NCBI RefSeq assembly: GCF_035984415.1
Contig: NZ_CP130720.1
Coordinates: 8,556,001-8,620,000 of the forward strand
Reading direction: 5' to 3'
From: Streptomyces sp. NBC_01296
GTDB lineage: Bacteria > Actinomycetota > Actinomycetes > Streptomycetales > Streptomycetaceae
Length of the DNA stretch: 64,000 bases
Below, in pieces: positions 8,357 to 16,600 of this stretch. Under the pieces are notes generated by a model. The model did no database searches and was not told where the DNA came from. It saw only the letters and a program-made list of their open reading frames with translations. The position numbers and the translations under genes were made by a program. The first letter of the stretch is position 1; each line of letters starts with the position of its first letter.

Positions 8357-9616
8357 ATGAAGTTCACCGATGGCTACTGGCTGATGCCACCGGGCGTCAC
8401 CGCGCGTTACGCCGCCGAGGTCGCGGACGTCCGGGCCGACGAGCACCGGATGACCATCCACGCGCCGGTGAAACCCGTACGCAGCCGCGGTGGCATGCTC
8501 AACAGTACGCTCCTGACGGTCGATTGCTGGTCACCGGCCGAGGGCGTCATCGGGGTGCGCGTCACCCACCACGCCGGTTCCGTGCGGCCCGGGCCGGAGT
8601 TCGCACTGCCCGGCGCGCAGGAGGGCAGCGGGAAGGTGCACCGGGACGGCCCGGTGGTCGAACTCAGCGTGGGTGAGCTGTCGCTGCGGGCGGACACCTC
8701 ACAGCCGTGGCGCCTGGAGTTCACCTCCGGCGGGCAGGTGCTGACCTCCGCATGCTCGGCCAACTCTCCCTGGGCGTAGGGGAGCTGGTCTACGGCTTGG
8801 GGGAGCGGTTCACCCCGTTCGTCAAGAACGGGCGGCAGGTCGTGGACATCCGGCAGGCCGACGATGGCACCCAGCAGCGAGCAGGCGTACAAGAACGTCC
8901 CCTTCCACCTGGCCAATCGGGGCTACGGAGTCTTCGTCAACCACCCCGGCAAGGTCAGCTACGAGGTCGGCTCCGAGTCGGTCGGCCACGTGCAGTTCAG
9001 CGTGGAGGACCAGTCGCTGGAGTACTTCGTGGTCCACGGCCCGACCCCGAAGCTGATCCTGGAGCGCTGCACCGCGCTCACCGGCCGCCCCGCCCTGCCC
9101 CCGGCCTGGGCGCTGGGCCTGTGGCTGACCACCCAGCACATGCTCGGAGAACGACCTGCTCCTCGCCCCGGTCTTCACCGACGACGGCACGGTCGAGTGC
9201 TACGTGCCGGAACGTGGACCAACGTTCTGACCGGTGCCCGGATCGACGGTCCCCGCTTGGTCCGCGAACAGCACGGCTTCCACACCCTGCCGCTGCTGGC
9301 CCGCCCCGACTCCGTCATCCCGCTCGGCGCCGACGACCAGCACCCGGTCTCGGCCTGGGGGGACGGTGTCGAACTGCGGGTGCACGCCTTCGCCGACGGC
9401 GCCGAGCGCGCCCTGGTGATCCCGCGCTCCGACGGCCCCGGCGAGGTGGCCCGCTTCCAGCTGCGCCGCCGCGGCGACCGGCTCCACGTGACCACCGACA
9501 GCCCGCGTCCCTGGCAGCTCCGGTTCGGCGGGCCGGACGCAGCCGTCCACGCCCGGCCGGCCGACACCCTGGAGGCCGACTTCGCCCACCCCGCCTGGGG
9601 GGGGAGTGGCGGAGCC
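8357..9616 (+). pseudogene. GH31 alpha-xylosidase, multiply frameshifted and internally deleted
   Basis: The start MKFTDGYWLMPPGVTARYAA is typical of YicI-type alpha-xylosidases, which remove xylose from xyloglucan oligosaccharides. The frame is lost near 8760, continues one frame over with VYGLGERFTPFVKNGR, shifts again near 8870 to NRGYGVFVNHPGKVSYEVGS and WALGLWLTT, then jumps directly to C-terminal sequence (LLLAPVFTDDGTVECYVPER). The catalytic barrel with both Asp residues has been deleted. This ends the decayed block, just before the xylA terminator. Confidence 0.85.
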
Positions 9617-9643
9617 GGGCCGTGGATCGTCACGGCCCGGCTC
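9612..9643 (-). terminator. terminator downstream of xylA
   Basis: Perfect 13-bp stem GAGCCGGGCCGTG (9612-9624) / CACGGCCCGGCTC (9631-9643) with a 6-nt loop, 14 bp beyond the xylA stop. It also faces the decayed GH31 transcript. Confidence 0.72.
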
Positions 9644-9657
9644 TTGCGCGCACCGGC

Positions 9658-10830
9658 TCAGCGGGCGCCGAGGAGGTGTTCGAGGGCGAGCTGGTCCAGT
9701 TGCTCGAAGGCCATGCCGCGGCGGGCGGCGGCGTCGACGTCGAACTCGTCGAAGGCGGACCGGTCGGCCAGCAGCCCGGCCAGGCCGTCCTCGGCGGTGG
9801 GCAGGGCGAGCTCGGGCAGTCGGGAGGCGGCGAGCGCGGCCCGGACCTCCGGATTGGACCGGAAGGCGCGGGAACGCTCCGCCAGGAGCAGGTAGTTGCG
9901 CATGCAGGCGGCCGCCGAGGCCCAGACGCCGTCGGAGTCCTCGGTGCGCGGGGGCTTGAAGTCGAAGTGGCGGGGGCCGTCGTAGCCCGCCGACTCCAGC
10001 AGGTCGACCAGCCAGAAGGCCTGGCGCAGGTCGCCCGCGCCGAAGCGCAGGTCCTGGTCGTACTTGATGCCGGTCTGGCCGTTGAGGTCGATGTGGAACA
10101 GCTTGTCGTGCCACAGGGCCTGGGCGATGCCGTGCGGGAAGTTCAGTCCGGCCATCTGCTCGTGGCCGACCTCCGGGTTGAGGCCGACCCGGTCGGGCCG
10201 GTCCAGCTCGTTGATGAACGCCAGGGCGTGGCCGATGGTGGGCAGCAGGATGTCGCCGCGCGGCTCGTTGGGCTTGGGTTCGATCGCGAGGCGCAGGTCG
10301 TAGCCCTGGTTCTCGACGTACTCGCCCAGCAGGTTGAAGGCTTCCTTCAGCCGGTCGAGGGCGGCACGCACGTCCTTGGCCGCGCCGGACTCCGCGCCCT
10401 CGCGGCCGCCCCAGGCGACGTAGACCGAGGCGCCGAGCTCGACGGCCAGGTCGATGTTGCGGATCGTCTTGCGCAGCGCGTACCGGCGCACGTCCCGGTC
10501 GTTGGCGGTGAAGGCGCCGTCCTTGAACACCGGGTGGGTGAAGAGGTTCGTCGTGGCCATCGGCACCTTCAGCCCGGCTGTGTCGAGTGCGGTGCGGAAC
10601 CGCTTGACCGCCTGCTCGCGGGCGGCGTCGCCGGCGCCGAAGGGGATCAGGTCGTCGTCGTGGAACGTGACGCCGTAGGCGCCGAGCTCGGCCAGCCGCT
10701 CGACGCTCTCGACGGGATCGAGGGCGGGCCGGGTGGCGTCGCCGAAGGGGTCCCGCCCCTGCCAGCCGACGGTCCACAGGCCGAAGGTGAACCTGTGCGC
10801 GGGGGTGGGAACGAGCGGGTCGCGGGTCAT
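9658..10830 (-). CDS. xylA: xylose isomerase
   Basis: Interconverts D-xylose and D-xylulose in the cytoplasm. 390 residues, the size of the well-known Streptomyces class I enzymes. Visible active-site elements are FHDDDL (ring-opening His), IEPKPNEPRGD (metal Glu and Lys), NPEVGHEQMAG and DLNGQ. The start is ATG 10830 (GGAG 8 nt upstream); an upstream in-frame extension through AT-rich promoter DNA is rejected. It is divergent from xylB across 92 bp that contain a ROK-type operator. The product is passed to XylB. Confidence 0.97.
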   Translation of the reverse strand: MTRDPLVPTPAHRFTFGLWTVGWQGRDPFGDATRPALDPVESVERLAELGAYGVTFHDDDLIPFGAGDAAREQAVKRFRTALDTAGLKVPMATTNLFTHPVFKDGAFTANDRDVRRYALRKTIRNIDLAVELGASVYVAWGGREGAESGAAKDVRAALDRLKEAFNLLGEYVENQGYDLRLAIEPKPNEPRGDILLPTIGHALAFINELDRPDRVGLNPEVGHEQMAGLNFPHGIAQALWHDKLFHIDLNGQTGIKYDQDLRFGAGDLRQAFWLVDLLESAGYDGPRHFDFKPPRTEDSDGVWASAAACMRNYLLLAERSRAFRSNPEVRAALAASRLPELALPTAEDGLAGLLADRSAFDEFDVDAAARRGMAFEQLDQLALEHLLGAR

Positions 10831-10857
10831 GAGGCGCTCCGGATCAGGCCGAGGGCT

Positions 10858-10880
10858 ATTTGTAATGGCGAAAAACAAAT
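10858..10880. promoter_or_regulatory. ROK-type XylR operator between xylA and xylB
   Basis: Inverted repeat ATTTGT (10858-10863), 11 bp, ACAAAT (10875-10880) in a locally AT-rich patch of an otherwise GC-rich genome. The architecture resembles known operators of ROK-family XylR repressors. It is positioned to control both divergent genes; the likely regulator is encoded at 12367-13578. Confidence 0.68.
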
Positions 10881-10922
10881 TAGTATGCCGGGACGCCAGA
10901 AGGAACCCCACCGGAGGAACGC

Positions 10923-12353
10923 ATGTCTGCTCAGCGTGTCGTGATCGGTGTCGACAGCTCGACCCAGTCCACCAAGGCCCTCGCCGTCGACCTGGAAACC
11001 GGCGCCGTCCTGGGCGAGGGCCGCGCCTCGCACGCCGTAAGCGCCGGCGCCGGACGCGAGAGCGACCCCGAACAGTGGTGGCGGGCGCTCGGCGAGGCCG
11101 CGGCGGGCACCGGCTGGGCGGATCGCGCGGCCGCCTGCTCGATCGCCGGCCAGCAGCACGGCCTGGTCACCCTCGACGCGGCGGGCCGGCCGGTGCGCCC
11201 GGCGCTGCTGTGGAACGACGTCCGCTCCGCCCCGCAGGCCGCAGAACTCGGAGCCGCCTTCGGCCCGGCCGAGCTCGCGCGCCGCACCGGAAGCGTCCCG
11301 ACGGCCGCCTTCACAGCCGCCAAGTGGGCCTGGCTGCAGGCGAACGAGCGTGCCGCGGCAGACCGCGTCGCGGCCGTCCGGCTTCCCCACGACTACCTGA
11401 CGGAGCGGCTGACCGGCGAGGCGGTGACGGACCGCGGTGACGCCTCGGGAACCGGCTGGTGGGGCCCGGACGGCTACGACCGGGACGTCCTCGGCCGGAT
11501 CGGCCTCGACCCCGGGCTGCTGCCGCAAGTCCTCCCGCCGGGCGCCCTCGCGGGCACCGTACGGACCGGGATGCCACTGCGCGAAGGCGCGCTGGTGGCC
11601 ACCGGGACCGGTGACAACATGGCCGCCGCCCTCGGGCTGGGCCTGACCCCCGGACGTCCCGTGCTGAGCCTCGGTACCTCCGGCACCGTCTACGCCGTCG
11701 GCCGGACCCGCCCCGCCGATCCGAGCGGAACCGTCGCCGGCTTCGCCGATGCCCTCGGCGGCTGGCTGCCGCTCGCCTGCACGCTCAACTGCACCCTCGC
11801 CGTCGACCGCTTCGCAACCCTCGTCGGACGCGGCCGCGAGGACGTCGAGGCGGGCGGCACGGTGGTGGTCCTTCCCTACCTGGACGGCGAGCGCACTCCG
11901 GACCTCCCCGGCGCTTCCGGCCTGGTCCACGGCCTGCGCCACGACACCACGCCGGGCCAGCTGCTCCAGGCTGCCTACGACGGCGCCGCCCACGCCCTCC
12001 TCGTGGCCCTGGACGACGTACTGCGTGCCGGAGGCGAAAGCCCCGCCCCCGACGAACCACTGCTGCTGATCGGCGGCGGAGCCCACGGCAGCGCCTGGCA
12101 GCGCACCGCGCTGCGATTGTCCGGCCGAGCGGTACAGGTGCCCGAGGCCCGGGAACTGGTCGCGCTCGGGGCCGCCGCCCAGGCCGCCGCACTCCTCACC
12201 GGTGAGCCCGCCGACGCCGTCGCCCGGCGCTGGCGGACCGCCGGGGGCCGGGTCCTGGACCCCGTACCCCGCGACGAGGACACGCTCGAGCGGATCACCA
12301 GTACGCTGCGGCGGGCGCGGGCCTTGCAGGAGCTCCCGCCGGCACAACGATAG
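10923..12353 (+). CDS. xylB: xylulokinase
   Basis: Phosphorylates D-xylulose to xylulose 5-phosphate, feeding the pentose phosphate pathway. 476-residue FGGY kinase: N-terminal VVIGVDSSTQSTKALAVD (ATPase-fold phosphate 1 loop), substrate motif SIAGQQHGLVTLD, ALLWNDVRSAPQA, and C-terminal LLIGGGAHGSAWQRTALRLS. ATG at 10923 follows CCGGAGGAACGC. xylR follows 13 bp after its stop, so the two form an operon divergent from xylA. Confidence 0.96.
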   Translation: MSAQRVVIGVDSSTQSTKALAVDLETGAVLGEGRASHAVSAGAGRESDPEQWWRALGEAAAGTGWADRAAACSIAGQQHGLVTLDAAGRPVRPALLWNDVRSAPQAAELGAAFGPAELARRTGSVPTAAFTAAKWAWLQANERAAADRVAAVRLPHDYLTERLTGEAVTDRGDASGTGWWGPDGYDRDVLGRIGLDPGLLPQVLPPGALAGTVRTGMPLREGALVATGTGDNMAAALGLGLTPGRPVLSLGTSGTVYAVGRTRPADPSGTVAGFADALGGWLPLACTLNCTLAVDRFATLVGRGREDVEAGGTVVVLPYLDGERTPDLPGASGLVHGLRHDTTPGQLLQAAYDGAAHALLVALDDVLRAGGESPAPDEPLLLIGGGAHGSAWQRTALRLSGRAVQVPEARELVALGAAAQAAALLTGEPADAVARRWRTAGGRVLDPVPRDEDTLERITSTLRRARALQELPPAQR

Positions 12354-12366
12354 GAAGGTCGGCCCG

Positions 12367-13578
12367 ATGGCGGGGAGCGGCAGGGCGAGCGGGGGCGCGG
12401 AGGCCGTGCCCGCCTCGCAGCAGGGCATGCGGCGGCAGAACCTCGCGGTGGTGATCGGCGCGGTCGCCGCGCACGGTCCGCTCTCCCGGGCGGACGTCGC
12501 CGGGCACACGGGCTTGACCAGGCCGGCCGTCTCCTCCCTGGTCGACGAACTCATCGGCCGCGGCGCGCTGACCGAGACGGAGACCGCGCCCAGCGGACGC
12601 GTCGGCCGCCCCGGGCGGGCGCTGGCCCTGAACGACCGGGGTCCCGCGGGCCTCGGCCTGGAGATCGGCGTCACCCACCTCGCCGCGTGCGTCGTGGACC
12701 TACGAGGTGAACCCCGGGTGTGGCGCCGGGTGGAGCGGGCCAACGCGGGCCGGCCGGCCGGGCAGGTACTGATGGAGGCCGCCGCGCTGGGCGCCGAGGC
12801 GGAGGCCGAGGCCGCCGCCCTCGGGCTGCGCGTCGCGGGCCGCGTCCTGGCCGTGCCGGGGGTGGTGCCGAACGAGCCGGGCGGGCTGGTCGGACACGCC
12901 CCCAACCTCGGCTGGCAAGAAGTCCGCCCCGCCGACCACTGGCCGGACCCCGACACCGTGCCCGAGCCGGAGAACGAGGCCAACCTCGGGGCGCTGGCCG
13001 AGCAGTGGCACCGGGGAGACCCCACCGGGACCTTCGTGCACGTCTCCGCCGAGGCCGGAATCGGTGCCGCACTCGTCGTCGGCGGGCAGCTGTTCCGCGG
13101 CGCCCGCGGATTCGCGGGGGAACTCGGCCACCTGCCCGTCCACCCGGAGGGCGCCCGCTGCGCCTGCGGGGCACGCGGCTGCCTGGAGCAGTACGCGGGC
13201 GAAGCGGCCGTCCTGCGCGAGGCCGGGCTCGCGCACGTCGGCGACCCGGTGGCCCTGCTGGCCGAGCGGGCGGGCGCCGAGGACGCGGCGACCCTGCGCG
13301 CCCTGGACCGTGCGGGACGCGCCCTGGGCCTCGCCCTCACCTCCGCGGTGAACCTGATCGACCCGGACGGCCTCGTTCTGGGCGGCGCCTACGCCGAACT
13401 CGCCGACTGGCTCCTCCCGGCCGTCCGCGCCGAACTCGCCGCCCGGATCACCGTCCGGCCCTGGACCCCGGAGGCGGTACGCCCCTCCGCCCTGGGCCGG
13501 CGCGGACCGGTGCTGGGCGCGGCATGGTCGACCGTCCGACAGATCATCGCCGACCCGGGCCGCCTGCCGGCCCGATAG
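12367..13578 (+). CDS. xylR: ROK-family transcriptional regulator of xylose genes
   Basis: 403 residues. An N-terminal winged helix (NLAVVIGAVAAHGPLSRADV, then TGLTRPAVSSLVDELIGRG, about residues 22-68) is fused to a ROK sugar-kinase-like domain carrying the zinc-binding motif CACGARGCLEQ near residue 264. Such XylR proteins repress xylAB without xylose. I start at ATG 12367 behind AGGAAGG, 13 bp after xylB. The only candidate target in view is the inverted repeat between xylA and xylB. The sugar effector is inferred from context. Confidence 0.9.
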   Translation: MAGSGRASGGAEAVPASQQGMRRQNLAVVIGAVAAHGPLSRADVAGHTGLTRPAVSSLVDELIGRGALTETETAPSGRVGRPGRALALNDRGPAGLGLEIGVTHLAACVVDLRGEPRVWRRVERANAGRPAGQVLMEAAALGAEAEAEAAALGLRVAGRVLAVPGVVPNEPGGLVGHAPNLGWQEVRPADHWPDPDTVPEPENEANLGALAEQWHRGDPTGTFVHVSAEAGIGAALVVGGQLFRGARGFAGELGHLPVHPEGARCACGARGCLEQYAGEAAVLREAGLAHVGDPVALLAERAGAEDAATLRALDRAGRALGLALTSAVNLIDPDGLVLGGAYAELADWLLPAVRAELAARITVRPWTPEAVRPSALGRRGPVLGAAWSTVRQIIADPGRLPAR

Positions 13579-13615
13579 GGGGCGTCTGGTGGAGCAGGGT
13601 CGGATGGGCGGGCGC
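13578..13615. repeat. solo arm of repeat R1
   Basis: GGGGGCGTCTGGTGGAGCAG continuing into GGTCGGATGGGCGGGC matches one arm of the 39978-40142 repeat closely. No partner arm follows; the xylR stop codon abuts it. Probably the remnant of a deleted or rearranged copy. Confidence 0.55.
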
Positions 13616-13617
13616 GG

Positions 13618-14008
13618 TCAGCCGTCGATCGCCCGCAGCGCGTCGTCGCTCAGACTGGCGGCCAGCCACTGCTCCATGGCCGTGATGTGGACCGTCGCCG
13701 CGGCGGCGGCCGGCAGGGCGTCGCGGGACTGCAGCGCGCCGAGGATCTGCTCGTGGTCCCGGTGGGCGCTGTCCAAGGCGTCACGGGTCCGGCTGCCGCG
13801 GACGATGCGGACGCGCGGGGTACGTGTGGAGAGGACCCGCAGGAGCATCGAGAGCATCGGGTTGTCGACGGCTTCGACGATCCTGAGGTGGAAGGCGATG
13901 TCGTGGGCGACGAACTCCTCCACGGTGGTGGCGGCCTGGGACCTGTCGAGGATGTCGCGCAGTTCCTGGAGGTCCTGCGGCGTCAGCAGGGCAGCGGCAA
14001 GCCCCGGT
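13618..14008 (-). pseudogene. GntR-family (FCD domain) regulator, 5' end lost
   Basis: Only the ligand-binding FCD domain remains: FVAHDIAFHLRIVEAVDNPM, DSAHRDHEQILGALQSRDAL and AAAATVHITAMEQWL. The N-terminal winged helix is missing and sequence similarity stops near 14008, where IS701-type sequence begins soon after on the other strand. Truncation by insertion and later decay is the simplest reading. The original target genes are unknown. Confidence 0.75.
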
Positions 14009-14045
14009 CGCCCGCGGTTCCAGCAGCCGGCGCACCTGGAGCAGT

Positions 14046-14946
14046 TGCAGCGCGCAACCCGCGTATCTGGGCCAATTCCGGCATCAGCCGCCTGCCAGAT
14101 TCCCGACGACATCGGGCATGTGGAGAAATGGCAGCTCGCACTCGACATGCTCGATGAGACCCGCTCGTGGGGCGTCGAGGTGCCGGTGGCCGTCGCGGAT
14201 GCCGGATACGGCCACGCGGCGGCCTTCCGGCACGGCCTGCAGGCCCGCAGCCTCAATTACGTCGTGGGAATCTCCACCACCCTCTCGGCCCAGCCCGGCC
14301 TCGCGCTACCGGTCGCCGAGCCGTACTCCGGGACCGGACGCCCGCCGGTGGCGAAGTACCCCGACAAGCCGCAGTCGGTGAAACAGCTGGTCATCGCGGC
14401 CGGCCGGAAGGCGGCAAAGCCGGTGCAATGGCGTGAGGGATCCCGGCCCGGCACCGACCGCAGCGGCGTGAAGCGGATGTACTCGCGGTTCGTGGCCCTG
14501 CGGATCCGGCCCGCCGGCCGCGAGGTCCGCCAAGCGGCCGACAGCCCGGAACTGCCCGAGTGCTGGCTGCTGGCCGAGTGGCCGGCCGGCCAGGCCGAGC
14601 CGGTCCAGTTCTGGCTGTCCGACCTGCCCGCCGACACCCCGCTGACCACCCTGGTCCGCCTGGCCAAGCTCCGCTGGCGCATCGAACACGACTACCGGGA
14701 GATGAAGCAGGCCCTGGGCCTTGCCCACTTCGAGGGCCGCACCTGGAACGGGTGGCACCACCACGTGACCCTCGTCTCGGTCGCACACGCCTTCTGCACC
14801 CTGCTCCGGCTGGCCAGAGCCCCAAAAGACACGGCGCCGGCCTGAGCCTCTACCGGATCGTCCGCGAGCTACAGACCCTCCTCGCGACATGGACCGGCGT
14901 CTGGCCCACCTGCCACCGCGGCATACCCGCACCAACACCGACCTGA
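14046..14946 (+). pseudogene. IS701-family transposase fragment
   Basis: Readable from about 14100: DMLDETRSWGVEVPVAVADA followed by GYGHAAAFRHGLQARSL (second catalytic Asp in VADAGYG), then LRWRIEHDYREMKQALGLAH containing the catalytic Glu, and WNGWHHHVTLVSVAHAFCTL. The first third, with the first Asp, is missing. Near 14820 the frame changes and the usual C-terminal tail (SLYRIVRELQTLLATWTGVW) continues one frame over. Both defects make it inactive. It ends next to the inverted repeat at 14960-15020. Confidence 0.83.
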
Positions 14947-14959
14947 CCAAGCACTACTA

Positions 14960-15020
14960 GGGCCTGCCGTCAAAGTCGCGTCGTCGCCCGCGGGGCAGAC
15001 GGGACTTTGACGACAGGCCC
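14960..15020. repeat. 18-bp inverted repeat, IS end and possible terminator
   Basis: GGGCCTGCCGTCAAAGTC (14960-14977) and GACTTTGACGACAGGCCC (15003-15020) are complementary at 17 of 18 positions around a 25-bp loop. The right arm overlaps the stop codon of the GH1 gene. It may be a juxtaposed pair of IS ends left by the IS701-type element; as RNA it would form a stable hairpin able to end transcription from both sides. Confidence 0.55.
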
Positions 15021-16462
15021 TACGCCTCGCCGGGAGCGCGCAGCTCTCCCGTCCGGGCCACGCGGGAGTACCAGTGCGCGCTCGACTTGGGTGTGCGCTC
15101 CAGGGTGTCGTAGTCGACGTGGATGGCGCCGAACCGCTTGGCGTACCCGTAGGCCCACTCGAAGTTGTCCAGCAGCGACCAGAGGAAGTAGCCGCGCACG
15201 TCCGCCCCGTCCGAGATCGCCCGGTGCACCGCGTCGAGGTGGGCGTGGACGTAGGCGGCGCGCTCCGGGTCGTGGACCGTGCCGTCGGGGCCGACCTCGT
15301 CCTCGTACGCCGCGCCGTTCTCGCTGACCGCGAGCGGAAGCCCGGGGTACCGGGCGGCGGTCCGGGTCAGCAGGTCGTACAGGGCGCCCGCGTCGATCGG
15401 CCAGTCCATCGCTGTACGCTCACCCGGCGCCCGGTGGAAGGCCACGCCCTCCGCTCCGGGCCACGGCGAGTGCTCGCTGTTGCCGTGCCCGTCGTCCTGC
15501 GGCACCGCCGTGCCCTGCGCCGCGTGCGAGACGACCGTCGGGGTGTAGTAGTTCACGGCGAGCAGGTCCAGGGGCTGGTGCACGGTGGCGGTGTCGCCGT
15601 CCCGGATGAAGGACCAGTCGGTCAGGTGCGCGGTGTCCGCGAGGAGGTCCTCGGGGTAGGCGCCCTCCAGCATCGGTCCGAGCCAGATCCGGTTGCCGAC
15701 GGCGTCGATGCGCCGGGCCGCCTCCCGGTCGTCGGCCGAGGAGGTCAGCGGGCGAACCTCGTGGAGGTTGAGGGAGACCGCGACCTGGCCGTCCCCGGGC
15801 AGCGCCGCCCGCAGGGCCTGGACGGCGAGGCCGTGACCGAGGTTGAGGTGATGGGCGGCGCGCAGGGCGGCGACCGGGTCCGTACGGCCGGGGGCGTGGA
15901 CGCCGGAGCCGTAGCCGAGGAAGGCGCTGCACCAGGGCTCGTTGAGGGTGATCCAGTGCTTCACCCGGTCTCCGAGGGCGTCGGCCACCAGGCCGGTGTA
16001 CTCGGCGAACAGCTCCGCGGTCGCGCGCTCGGGCCAGCCGCCCGCGTCCTCCAGATCCTGGGGGAGGTCCCAGTGGTAGAGGGTGAGGGCGGGTGTGACG
16101 CCGACGGCCAGCAGTTCGTCGACGAGCCGGCGGTAGAAGTCCAGCCCCTTCTGGACGGCGGGGCCCCGGCCGGTCGGCTGAACGCGTGACCAGGAGACGG
16201 AGAACCGGTAGGCGCCCAGGCCGAGTTCCGACATGAGACGGACGTCCTCGGGGTACCGGTGGTAGTGGTCCACGGCCACGTCACCGGTGTGGCCTTCGAA
16301 GACCTTTCCGGGGGTGTGGGAGAAGGTGTCCCAGATGGACGGGGTCCGGCCGTCCTCTCGGGCGGCGCCCTCGATCTGGTACGCGGCGGTGGCCGTGCCC
16401 CACAGGAAGTCGGGCGGGAAGGTGCGGGTGGCCGTGAGCGGCCGGGTCTCGGACGCGGTCAT
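15020..16462 (-). CDS. bglC: GH1 beta-glucosidase of the cellobiose operon
   Basis: Cytoplasmic enzyme that splits imported cellobiose/cello-oligosaccharides to glucose. 480 residues, no signal peptide. Acid/base motif TLNEPW near residue 173, nucleophile motif SENG near 379 and the glycone-site segment GYFLWSLLDNFEWAYGYAKR are intact. It lies 138 bp after cebG. A CebR-like box sits directly before the start, and the only Shine-Dalgarno-like GGGAG is inside that box, so repressor and ribosome sites overlap. The last codons run into the 14960-15020 inverted repeat. An active counterpart of the GH1 pseudogene at 7685. Confidence 0.94.
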   Translation of the reverse strand: MTASETRPLTATRTFPPDFLWGTATAAYQIEGAAREDGRTPSIWDTFSHTPGKVFEGHTGDVAVDHYHRYPEDVRLMSELGLGAYRFSVSWSRVQPTGRGPAVQKGLDFYRRLVDELLAVGVTPALTLYHWDLPQDLEDAGGWPERATAELFAEYTGLVADALGDRVKHWITLNEPWCSAFLGYGSGVHAPGRTDPVAALRAAHHLNLGHGLAVQALRAALPGDGQVAVSLNLHEVRPLTSSADDREAARRIDAVGNRIWLGPMLEGAYPEDLLADTAHLTDWSFIRDGDTATVHQPLDLLAVNYYTPTVVSHAAQGTAVPQDDGHGNSEHSPWPGAEGVAFHRAPGERTAMDWPIDAGALYDLLTRTAARYPGLPLAVSENGAAYEDEVGPDGTVHDPERAAYVHAHLDAVHRAISDGADVRGYFLWSLLDNFEWAYGYAKRFGAIHVDYDTLERTPKSSAHWYSRVARTGELRAPGEA

Positions 16463-16463
16463 A

Positions 16464-16477
16464 GGAGAGCGCTCCCA
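16464..16477 (-). promoter_or_regulatory. CebR-like box before bglC
   Basis: Read on the minus strand: TGGGAGCGCTCTCC, 12 of 14 matches to TGGGAGCGCTCCCA. It is 1 bp from the bglC ATG and contains the gene's likely ribosome-binding GGGAG. It would allow bglC to be controlled separately from cebEFG. Confidence 0.68.
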
Positions 16478-16488
16478 ACGCGGGTTTG

Positions 16489-16548
16489 GATGAAGCGGTG
16501 CCGGGTGAAGTGGTGCCGGATGAAGCCATGCCGGATGAAGCGGTGGCG
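16489..16548. repeat. four tandem 15-bp repeats in the cebG-bglC spacer
   Basis: Imperfect units GATGAAGCGGTGCCG (16489-16503), GGTGAAGTGGTGCCG (16504-16518), GATGAAGCCATGCCG (16519-16533) and GATGAAGCGGTGGCG (16534-16548). The unit is a multiple of three, but the copies lie outside any supported gene. Confidence 0.78.
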
Positions 16549-16600
16549 GAAGGCAGGGTGTGCGAACGGACCGACGGGTCGGCCGTCTCGACGGACGCCT

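Noticed and set aside
10827..13340. An 837-codon minus-strand frame opposite xylB and xylR
   Set aside because: The plus strand encodes two complete recognisable proteins with correct starts; the antisense reading has only low-complexity Pro/Arg/Ala sequence.
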